Source: Fimbriimonadaceae bacterium (GTDB taxonomy: Bacteria > Armatimonadota > Fimbriimonadia > Fimbriimonadales > Fimbriimonadaceae). Taken from it: a DNA stretch of 9,302 bases. Below the pieces are notes generated by a model. The model saw nothing but the letters and a program-made list of their open reading frames with translations. It made no database searches and had not been told where the DNA came from. Positions 1 through 5,934 of this stretch are shown here, piece after piece. Where the stretch lies: contig JANWJY010000145.1 of NCBI GenBank assembly GCA_025451715.1, positions 1 through 9,302 on the forward strand, given 5' to 3'. Both the position numbers and the translations under genes were made by a program. Every line of letters begins with the position of its first letter. The first letter of the stretch is position 1.

Positions 1-833
1 ACGACCCACTCTCCACCGACCGGCTCCATCAAAACAGTGCCGTCGCGGTCGGTGCGCAAGAACTCAGCGCCGTACTCGCGCACTCGCTCCACCATCGATT
101 TCGCGGGGTGGCCGTACAGGTTTCCGCGGCCGCTCGACGCGATGACGACAGAGGGAGACGTCAACGAGAGCCACTCCGATGAAGTCGAAAAACGGCTCCC
201 ATGGTGTCCGGCCTTCAGCACGTCGACGTCCCAGTCCCACACCGCGCTCATCTTCGCCTCGGTCTCGGAGTTCGCATCGCCGGTGATCAAAAGGGAAGCG
301 TCACCGACGTCTGCACGCACGAAAAGCGAGCCCTCATTAGGTTCAATTCCGCTGTACCCGGGCGGTGCCGCGACCACAAGATCGAACGCACCGACCTGCG
401 CTCGCCACACGCCATTGAGCCAATAAACCTGCGACGGAGAAAAGCCCGCGCGGCCGAGCGCGTCCAACATCTCACTGTCGTTCCGAAATACGGACGACAC
501 CAAGACGCGACCGACCCGGAAGCGGTCGGCGACGGTCGCAAGCCCGCCGACGTGGTCGAGGTCCGGGTGCGTGATCACCAGGCAATCGATCTTGTGCACG
601 CCGAACGCGCGCAACTGCGGCGCTACCAATCGCTCGCCCGCGTCGAACCCTTCCGTGCGCGGTCCCGCGTCGACAAGCACCACCCACTCGTCGCTCATCA
701 GCAGCGTCGCGTCCCCTTGTCCGACAGAAAGGAACGCCACGCGCGTCCCGTGCAGCTCGTTTGCGCGATCAAACCAAACGCCGCCGCCCAGACCGAGCAT
801 CCCGACAAGGACGAAGCTAAATCGTGCGAACAT
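1..833 (-). CDS. ComEC-type metallo-beta-lactamase domain protein (3' end outside window)
   Basis: This is the MBL-fold part of the ComEC/Rec2 DNA-uptake protein, encoded as its own gene; 277 codons are visible and the frame is open at the left edge. The N-terminus has one hydrophobic segment (about residues 5-20), so it is probably a membrane-anchored domain facing outward. Seen motifs, in family order: FLSVGQGDATLL (34-45), VDAGP (54-58), the metal-binding THPDLDHVGG (88-97), LITGDA (182-187), LKAGHHGS (206-213), a GHP (241-243), and TDRDGTV (261-267) near the end. In ComEC homologues this domain is thought to act on the non-transforming strand or on nucleotides during uptake; that role is inferred from the family. 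The ATG at 833 is preceded by GGAGG at 838-842 with a 4-nt spacer. It overlaps the comEC stop by 17 nt in another frame, so it is translated separately, probably coupled to comEC. Confidence 0.9.
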   Translation of the reverse strand, partial: MFARFSFVLVGMLGLGGGVWFDRANELHGTRVAFLSVGQGDATLLMSDEWVVLVDAGPRTEGFDAGERLVAPQLRAFGVHKIDCLVITHPDLDHVGGLATVADRFRVGRVLVSSVFRNDSEMLDALGRAGFSPSQVYWLNGVWRAQVGAFDLVVAAPPGYSGIEPNEGSLFVRADVGDASLLITGDANSETEAKMSAVWDWDVDVLKAGHHGSRFSTSSEWLSLTSPSVVIASSGRGNLYGHPAKSMVERVREYGAEFLRTDRDGTVLMEPVGGEWV

Positions 834-2226
834 GTGGCCTCCACACCATCATCCCAACGACGTAAATGGGCAACAGCCAATACGCCGAGAACTCCGGAAC
901 CGAAAAGCTCGCGAACGGAAGCGACCCCAACCGCTCGATCGAGAGCCCGACCCAACCGGTCATCGGCTCGACACTCACCTTCAACAGCCCCACGCCGACG
1001 GCCGGAACGATAAGCCAAAGCACCCACGCGGCAAGCGCGCCCGCAATGACGACGCCGAGCACGGGGATCACAAGTAGGTTGGCCGGGATCGACATCACGG
1101 GCACGATTCCGAAGTGGTACGCGAGCAGCGGCGCCGTCGCGAGCGAAACGATCACGCTCGATTCGACGTAACGCAACGCCCCTTCACGCACATTGAACGA
1201 ATCGACCTCCGGCGCGCGAGCAAACAGAACGAGCGACCCCACCGCCACCATCGAGAGCTGAAACCCGACGTCCGTCACGAGTTCCGGCGCCCACAACAAC
1301 GACAGAGCCCCCGCAAAGCCCAGCGCGGAAAGCCCGTCCGTTCCTCGCCGCACCATGTACGCGCAGAAGAACACCATCATCATCAGAACAGCGCGTAACA
1401 TCGGAGGCTGCACGCCGGCAGCGCCCGCGTAAACCGCGAGCAGCGCGAACAGGAACGCGATCTGAGCCCAGCGCGGAACGGGAAACGCGCCAACGACGAA
1501 CGCCAGAGCAAACGTCGCAAGCACGACGTGCAGCCCGGAGGTCGAAACGATGTGCGTCGTGCCGGTCTTCGACATCGCCTGACGGAACTCGACCGGGATC
1601 TCCGAGGTCATGCTGAAGCACATCCCGTCGAGCAGCGGCCCGGTCTCTCGCGACGCGAAATTGTAGGTCAAATCGCGGAACGACCGACGCACCCAGAGAC
1701 CGATCCGCCACACGGGCGAGCCGCCATCGACCACCTCCGGTTCGGAGATCGCGCGCATCACCCCGACCGAGCCGCGCGAATCCACCTGACCTTCGCGCAG
1801 CGGCACCAAGTCGGCACGCACCTTCACTCGGTCGCCGAGCACGACCCCGCTCGATTCGGGCAGGTACAGCACATACCTGCGGTCACCGTCTTCGGCGACC
1901 GCGCGCAAGGACGCACCCGTGCTGACCGGCATCGTGAGCAAGTCGAGCTCGCCCCCGAAGAACTCGTCCTCGGTCACCGGTGTCGGGTCGAGCCGAGGAT
2001 ACAGCGCAAAGCTGGTGAGGCACGCAAGCACCGTCGCGACCCGCACCGACCACCGCTTCAAGAGGAGTAGGACTGGGAGGGCGAGAAGCCCGAACAATGG
2101 GTTCAAGAACGCAGAACTGCCGACGACGAGCCCAAGGAACACCGCCACGAGGGGCCGGTGGTCGAGCTCCTCCCTCAAGAAAACCCCCTTATCGGGCCCG
2201 GAAGGGCCGCACTCCCACGCGGACAT
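817..2226 (-). CDS. comEC: ComEC/Rec2 competence protein, membrane channel part (OB-fold plus competence domain)
   Basis: This is the inner-membrane channel that passes single-stranded DNA into the cytoplasm during natural transformation. Of up to 469 residues, about 25-77 hold two or three membrane segments, about 90-165 form the soluble OB-like DUF4131 region (with VVLGDRVKV at 128-136), and about 195-465 form the polytopic competence domain. The signature SKTGTTHIVSTSGLHVV (219-235) matches the family's usual G-x-x-H-xxx-SGLHV stretch, and GFQLS (321-325) is also typical. The usual C-terminal MBL domain is missing and is encoded by the next gene, so the protein is shorter than full ComEC. 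The start is uncertain. ATG at 2226 overlaps the DUF721 gene by 38 nt and lacks an SD. An in-frame TTG at 2178 has a GGGGG run 5 nt upstream, just after the DUF721 stop, and may be the real start (453 residues). Confidence 0.9.
   Translation of the reverse strand: MSAWECGPSGPDKGVFLREELDHRPLVAVFLGLVVGSSAFLNPLFGLLALPVLLLLKRWSVRVATVLACLTSFALYPRLDPTPVTEDEFFGGELDLLTMPVSTGASLRAVAEDGDRRYVLYLPESSGVVLGDRVKVRADLVPLREGQVDSRGSVGVMRAISEPEVVDGGSPVWRIGLWVRRSFRDLTYNFASRETGPLLDGMCFSMTSEIPVEFRQAMSKTGTTHIVSTSGLHVVLATFALAFVVGAFPVPRWAQIAFLFALLAVYAGAAGVQPPMLRAVLMMMVFFCAYMVRRGTDGLSALGFAGALSLLWAPELVTDVGFQLSMVAVGSLVLFARAPEVDSFNVREGALRYVESSVIVSLATAPLLAYHFGIVPVMSIPANLLVIPVLGVVIAGALAAWVLWLIVPAVGVGLLKVSVEPMTGWVGLSIERLGSLPFASFSVPEFSAYWLLPIYVVGMMVWRPHVRTI
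838..842 (-). promoter_or_regulatory. Shine-Dalgarno site for the MBL gene, inside comEC
   Basis: A consensus GGAGG on the minus strand lies 4 nt before the ATG at 833 and is embedded in the last codons of comEC (reading Trp-Arg-Pro). It supports independent initiation of the MBL protein and argues against the split being a simple sequencing frameshift. Confidence 0.7.
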
Positions 2227-2488
2227 CGAGGAACAGCCCGGGCTCCGAGGCTGCGGCGTTCAGTCGCCTGACGATGTCCTCTTTCCGGAGCCGAATCTCT
2301 TGAGCCCACGCCGAACCTGTGGCGACGACCCAAAGCGTGCCCTTTTCGTACCTGTCCGGGAAGCTCTTGTCGGCAAGCGCCTCCCCGACGATCTCGCCCC
2401 AGTGCTGCATGGCGATCTGCGCGCGCGCCATCCTCAGCACCTCGGGCCGCCCGATCGCGGCAGCGAGCATGTCGTCGACCTTCCTCAT
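2189..2488 (-). CDS. DUF721 (DciA-like) domain protein
   Basis: A small (99-residue) soluble protein of the DUF721 family. The hallmark region runs from the W30-GEIVGEALA helix through PDRYEKGTLWVVATGSAWAQ (44-63) to a C-terminal LDVRVGVRP (88-95), matching the family pattern W-x-x-iVG, then G-x-L-x-V, then s-x-WAqEl. The family includes DciA, which helps load the replicative helicase DnaB in bacteria lacking DnaC/DnaI, and DUF721 genes often sit beside recF. A loader role here is therefore plausible but inferred. The ATG overlaps the recF stop as ATGA, implying translational coupling. A GGAGG lies only 1 nt before this ATG. The in-frame ATG at 2470 (residue 7) has AGGAAGG at a better 8-nt spacing and is an alternative start. 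Confidence 0.82.
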   Translation of the reverse strand: MRKVDDMLAAAIGRPEVLRMARAQIAMQHWGEIVGEALADKSFPDRYEKGTLWVVATGSAWAQEIRLRKEDIVRRLNAAASEPGLFLDVRVGVRPFRAR

Positions 2489-3582
2489 GCCTCCGAGACC
2501 TCGCCGGAGACTACCCGGAACACCTTCGAGCGGCCAACGAGTTCTACCCCGGCCTGCTCACGCTCAGTGCAGGTCAAAAACGCCTGGCCACCGAGCTGCA
2601 GCGCGCGCTCGACCAGCCGTGAGCGACGCCCCTGGTCCAGGTCGGAGAACACATCGTCGAGCAACAGCACCGGAGGCACACCCAGCACCGACGCAGCAGA
2701 CTCAAGAACGGCCAGTTTCAAGGCGATCACGGCCGTGCGCTGCTGCCCCTGCGACCCGAACGGTCGCGCCTCCGAGCCCCCGACCTCGATCGAGAGGTCG
2801 TCCCGGTGCGGCCCGATGCCCGTAAACCCCCTCCTGACGTCCTCGGCCCTCCCGGTAGCCAGACCTACCCCCAAGGAGCCCTCCTCGTGCTCCACATAGC
2901 CCAGGGCGACCCTTTCCCCGCCCCCCAGCTCGGCGTGGGCCGCCGCGACTGCGGGCGCGATCGACGCCACCCAATCCCGCCGGTACCTCCGGAGCTCCTC
3001 CCCGTGCGAGCCTAGCTGAACCTCCCAGACCTCGAACGCCTCGTCGTCCACGTACCCGTCCTGGGCGGACTTGAGCAAGGCGTTCCGCTGCTCCAAGGCC
3101 CGCTTGTACACGCTCAGGTGCCGCAGGTAGGCCGGGTAGAGCTGGGACAGCTCCGAGTCCAAAAAGTGCCGTCTGTCGGCCGGTTCCCCCCGTACAATTG
3201 CTAGGTCGGCGGCTGAAAACGACACAGTCGGGATCCGGCCGAGCACGTCGCTCGGCCGGGGCAGCGAGGCCCCGTTGAGCATCGCCTTCTTCCGTGTCCC
3301 CCTCCTCAGCTCGACCGAGATCACCGTGCCCGTTTCGGCCAGTTCCGCCTCAACCAGCGCGGTCTCCTCCCCGTGCAAAATGGCCTGGGAGTCGCGCGAC
3401 CCCCTCAGCAGCCGTCCCGTGGAGACTAGGAACACCGCCTCGAGCAGGTTGGTCTTGCCCTGGGCGTTCTCGCCGTACACGATGTTGAACCCCAACCCAG
3501 GTTCAACGGAAGCCGCGCGATAGTTCCGGAACCGGTGAAGGGCCAAACGGGCGATGACAGGGGCGCGAACGCGTGTTTCCAC
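2485..3582 (-). CDS. recF: DNA replication/repair protein RecF
   Basis: RecF is an SMC-like ABC ATPase that, with RecO and RecR, loads RecA onto gapped DNA at gap/duplex junctions. The 365-residue length is normal. Visible motifs are LHRFRNY (15-21) near the N-terminus, Walker A GENAQGKT (37-44), the RecF-typical GPHRDDL (257-263), the ABC signature SQGQQR (277-282) and Walker B VLLLDD (305-310) followed by FSDLD (312-316). The start is GTG at 3582: an in-frame TAG lies 18 nt upstream and a later TTG (residue 13) would cut into the first strand. No SD stands at normal spacing. It heads the recF-DUF721-comEC-MBL operon. Unusually, dnaA and dnaN are not upstream; a 204-bp gap and then an unrelated RDD gene are. 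Confidence 0.95.
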   Translation of the reverse strand: METRVRAPVIARLALHRFRNYRAASVEPGLGFNIVYGENAQGKTNLLEAVFLVSTGRLLRGSRDSQAILHGEETALVEAELAETGTVISVELRRGTRKKAMLNGASLPRPSDVLGRIPTVSFSAADLAIVRGEPADRRHFLDSELSQLYPAYLRHLSVYKRALEQRNALLKSAQDGYVDDEAFEVWEVQLGSHGEELRRYRRDWVASIAPAVAAAHAELGGGERVALGYVEHEEGSLGVGLATGRAEDVRRGFTGIGPHRDDLSIEVGGSEARPFGSQGQQRTAVIALKLAVLESAASVLGVPPVLLLDDVFSDLDQGRRSRLVERALQLGGQAFLTCTEREQAGVELVGRSKVFRVVSGEVSEA

Positions 3583-3594
3583 AGGAGTTCTTAG

Positions 3595-3600
3595 ATCCTA
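3595..3600 (-). promoter_or_regulatory. Possible -10 element for the recF operon
   Basis: TAGGAT on the minus strand (4 of 6 to TATAAT) lies 12 nt before the recF GTG and would give a leader of about 5 nt. The surrounding 3587-3635 is the most AT-rich stretch near the gene. No clear -35 is visible, and the TATATC a little upstream (around 3609-3614) is an alternative. Weak on its own; kept because it is the only place for an operon promoter before the dyad. Confidence 0.3.
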
Positions 3601-3731
3601 TCTCCTGATATACCTACCCTTATGACTCTTATTAGCGTGTGAATACTGGGGAAAGCGTACGGATCGGAGCCTGACTCAGACTCGCGCCCTTTCCGGGACA
3701 ACGTGCCAACAACCGGCAGGGAAATCACCAT

Positions 3732-3763
3732 CAGCGGTGCTCGGCAAAAACACCGCACCGCTG
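3732..3763. terminator. Perfect 9-bp dyad downstream of the RDD gene, possible terminator
   Basis: CAGCGGTGC (3732-3740) and GCACCGCTG (3755-3763) are exact inverted copies around a 14-nt loop. The dyad starts 24 nt after the RDD stop on the minus strand. It could end RDD transcription before recF. The minus-strand side lacks a T-run; the plus-strand side has only a short GTTTT after it, so it is not a classical intrinsic terminator and could instead be a protein-binding site. Confidence 0.45.
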
Positions 3764-3786
3764 TCCAGGCGTTTTCCCCACACATG

Positions 3787-4533
3787 TCAGAACAGCCTTC
3801 TGTCCCTGCCGTACTTCATCACGACGGCCTCCATTTGGTACACGGGGTGCACGCCGGGAAGGGGCTCGATCCGCTCCTTCTCCGCGAACGGCTTCCATAC
3901 CTCTTCGACGCTGCGCATTTGCACGGTCGGGGGCAGCTCGGGGAACCTGTCGCACAGCCGCTTGATCGCAAAGTACTCCTCCATGGACATCGTCGCGAGC
4001 GGCCCGATGGAGTGTTCGAACGGGTGGATGCCAGCGTGGTGGGGAGTGATCTGGTAGTGCGGGTTCGGCCTAGCCTCGTGGATCACGATCGTGCCGGCGG
4101 CAAGGTCGCCCAGCCTCTGGGACTTCTCGTTCATGAACATCGCGATGAACCCGGCGAAGTACAGCACGGGAAGGAAGTCGGCCGGGCGAAGCAGGTTCCG
4201 ATACACCGCCCCACGCAGGGTCACCGGCGTGCCGTCGTGCGAGAGCACCCTGAGCCCCATCGCCTTCTTCCCGAGAGTCTGACCTCCCATGAGCCACTCG
4301 AACAGGATGAAGTACAAGAACAGCGAGGACATCACGACCATCATGATGAGCCCGCCGACGAGGTTCTCGTCCATCACGAGCCCGGCGATGCCAGCCACGA
4401 TGATCACGATCCACCAGAACGCGAACAGCACGAGCGCGTCGATGAGGTGCGCGCCGACCCGCCCGCCGACGCCGGCGATACTGAAGCTCACCACCGCTTT
4501 TTCCGGCGTCAGCACCATGAGCCTGTCGTTCAC
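3787..4533 (-). CDS. RDD family membrane protein
   Basis: A 248-residue inner-membrane protein with an RDD domain at about 14-155. It shows the leading TPEKAVVSFSIAGVGGR (9-25), a GxR...ID core (R25, D32), a first membrane segment about 33-53, a second about 58-80, then GQTLGKKAMGLRV (84-96) and RNLLRPAD (112-119), a third segment about 119-134, and QRLGDLAAGTIV (139-150). The tail (155-248) is soluble, with a SMEEYFAIKRL helix (183-193). RDD function is not settled; some members affect ion transport. RDD genes commonly lie with DUF58 and MoxR genes, and here a DUF58 gene diverges directly. The GTG at 4533 was chosen because residues before the TPE motif match other RDD N-termini and it sits 7 nt from a -10. 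ATG at 4518 is the alternative. The frame stays open upstream to 4827, but that part is antisense to DUF58. Confidence 0.85.
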   Translation of the reverse strand: MNDRLMVLTPEKAVVSFSIAGVGGRVGAHLIDALVLFAFWWIVIIVAGIAGLVMDENLVGGLIMMVVMSSLFLYFILFEWLMGGQTLGKKAMGLRVLSHDGTPVTLRGAVYRNLLRPADFLPVLYFAGFIAMFMNEKSQRLGDLAAGTIVIHEARPNPHYQITPHHAGIHPFEHSIGPLATMSMEEYFAIKRLCDRFPELPPTVQMRSVEEVWKPFAEKERIEPLPGVHPVYQMEAVVMKYGRDRRLF

Positions 4534-4537
4534 AGAG

Positions 4538-4546
4538 TAGATTCTA
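4538..4546. promoter_or_regulatory. Symmetric divergent promoter between RDD and DUF58 genes
   Basis: The 9-mer TAGATTCTA holds two overlapping -10 elements on opposite strands. TAGATT (4538-4543, plus) would start DUF58 transcription near 4550, just before its GGAG (4552-4555). TAGAAT (4546-4541, minus), preceded by TG plus one base as an extended -10, lies 7 nt before the RDD GTG and would start the transcript at or next to that codon. No -35 is evident for either. The spacing of both elements to their genes is what makes the call. Confidence 0.55.
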
Positions 4547-4561
4547 TCACTGGAGCCGCCG

Positions 4562-5872
4562 ATGCTCGTTCCCACGACACGCTTCTGGGTCCTCGTCGCG
4601 CTGGGCATACCGCTCGCGCTGATCGGCGCAGTCGTGCCCGGGTTCGAGGCCTTGCTCGTGCCGTACAACCTGGGTTTGGGGCTCGCGCTGATCGCGAGCT
4701 GGTTCATCGCACGCCGCTGGGACTTCTTGAGCATCGAGCGCGTCACGACCCCGATCTTCTCGGTCGGGGTGGCGAACCCCGTGCGCATCGACGTGGAGAA
4801 CCAGAGCGACACCCGCATCCGGCTCAAGCTGCGTGACGGCCCGCCGGCGGACGCCTACGCAAGTGAGCACGAGTTCGAGCTCGATCTCGCGCCGGGGGCA
4901 CTCAAGCACCTTAACTACACCGTGACGCCCCGGCACCGCGGCCACGACAAGTTCCGCGGCACGTACGTGAGGTGGCTCGCGCCGCTCGGGCTGGCGTGGG
5001 TCGAGAAGCGGATCCCCAACGAGCAGAAGGCGCCGATCTATCCGAACGTGCGCGCGCTCGCGGAGTACGACCTTCTCAAACAGAAGGGGCACCTTTCGCT
5101 CATGGGCGTTCGTCGCGCGAGGATCAAGGGACTCGGCACGGAGTTCGAATCGCTGCGCGAGTACAACGACGATGACTACCGCACGATCGACTGGAAGTCC
5201 ACGGCGCGTAAAGGCAGCCTCGTCGTCAAAAACTTCGAGGTCGAGCGAAACCAGGGCGTAATCGTTTGTTTGGACGTCGGGCGACACATGCTCGCCGAGG
5301 TCGCGGGTCGTCGCAAGCTCGACTACGCGATCGACTCTGCGCTCATGCTCATGCACGCCGCACAAAAGATGGGCGACCAAATCGGACTGCTGATGTTCAA
5401 CGACGTCGTCGGCCGTTACATCGCGCCGAAGAAGGGAAGGGCCCAGGTCAGCGCGATCCTCGACACGATCCACGCCGTGCACGCCGAGCCGGTGCAGCCG
5501 AACTATCAAGCAGCGTTCGGTTATCTCGCGTCGCGATGGAAACGTCGGTCGCTCGTCGTCGTATTCACTGACGCGGAGAACGACGATCAGGCCGCCGAAC
5601 TTTCCGTCGCGCTTGCAAACCTGCGCAAGAGGCACTTGCTTTTCGTCGTGCGCGTCGCTGACCCGCGACTGCGCGAAGTGCTCGCGACACAGATCGAGCA
5701 ACCGACCGACCTCTATCGCCGCGCCGCCGCGCACTGGTACTTCCGCGACCGCAAGAAGGCGGACGTGCGGCTCTCGTCGTCGGGGATCCAGAGCATCGAG
5801 GCCGAGCCGCAAGACCTCTCCGCCGCGCTCGTCACCGCGTATCTGAGAGTGAAAGAGCTGAATCTGATTTGA
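4562..5872 (+). CDS. DUF58 domain protein with vWA-like region
   Basis: A 436-residue protein anchored by two N-terminal hydrophobic segments (about 8-26 and 31-50), with a beta-rich stretch (60-150) and the DUF58 core. The diagnostic run is LREYNDDDYRTIDWKSTARK (198-217), then VVKNFEVERNQGVIVCLDVG (221-240), leading into a von Willebrand A-like fold ending around 365 (VVVFTDAEND at 332-341). DUF58 proteins usually pair with MoxR AAA+ ATPases in envelope or stress functions; no MoxR gene is in this window. The metal-site motif is degenerate: the usual D-x-S-x-S reads D238-V-G-R-H, while the later TD (336-337) is kept. The start is ATG at 4562 with GGAG 6 nt upstream. It diverges from the RDD gene across 28 bp and is followed by a repeat hairpin. 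Confidence 0.88.
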   Translation: MLVPTTRFWVLVALGIPLALIGAVVPGFEALLVPYNLGLGLALIASWFIARRWDFLSIERVTTPIFSVGVANPVRIDVENQSDTRIRLKLRDGPPADAYASEHEFELDLAPGALKHLNYTVTPRHRGHDKFRGTYVRWLAPLGLAWVEKRIPNEQKAPIYPNVRALAEYDLLKQKGHLSLMGVRRARIKGLGTEFESLREYNDDDYRTIDWKSTARKGSLVVKNFEVERNQGVIVCLDVGRHMLAEVAGRRKLDYAIDSALMLMHAAQKMGDQIGLLMFNDVVGRYIAPKKGRAQVSAILDTIHAVHAEPVQPNYQAAFGYLASRWKRRSLVVVFTDAENDDQAAELSVALANLRKRHLLFVVRVADPRLREVLATQIEQPTDLYRRAAAHWYFRDRKKADVRLSSSGIQSIEAEPQDLSAALVTAYLRVKELNLI

Positions 5873-5874
5873 AG

Positions 5875-5933
5875 TTCGGGGGCTCGGGGGTTCGGGGGTA
5901 AATTCTTTCCAAGCCTCCGAACCTCCGGACTCC
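5875..5933 (+). repeat. 8-bp repeat units forming a long hairpin before the acyl-CoA ligase
   Basis: Three tandem 8-bp units (TTCGGGGG, CTCGGGGG, TTCGGGGG; 5875-5898) are followed by a 15-nt A/T-rich loop and two inverted units (CCTCCGAA, CCTCCGGA; 5914-5929) plus CTCC. Folded as plus-strand RNA they pair for about 19-20 bp, with several G-U wobbles and one C/A mismatch. The structure starts 2 nt after the DUF58 stop and ends 1 nt before the ligase ATG (5935). It could end the DUF58 transcript or mask the ligase start. No SD precedes the ligase ATG. TAAATT in the loop (5899-5904) resembles a -10. Both roles are inferred. Confidence 0.65.
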
Positions 5934-5934
5934 T

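Noticed and set aside
3591..3785. 64-codon minus-strand frame starting just after the RDD stop
   Set aside because: It has an ATG close to the RDD stop but no SD at proper spacing, no motif, and it runs through the dyad; it looks like chance.
4534..4827. Extension of the RDD gene to the upstream ATG at 4827
   Set aside because: The extra residues are antisense to DUF58 coding sequence and lack RDD features; the GTG at 4533 fits the family start and a -10 element.
3703..4836. Plus-strand frame of 377 codons across the RDD gene
   Set aside because: The translation is H/E/R/P-rich without recognisable motifs, and it is antisense to a clear RDD protein and runs into the DUF58 start.
4547..5812. 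Long minus-strand frame (421 codons) opposite the DUF58 gene
   Set aside because: It is a high-GC shadow: arginine/valine/histidine-rich low-complexity translation with no motif, while the plus strand carries the full DUF58 signature.
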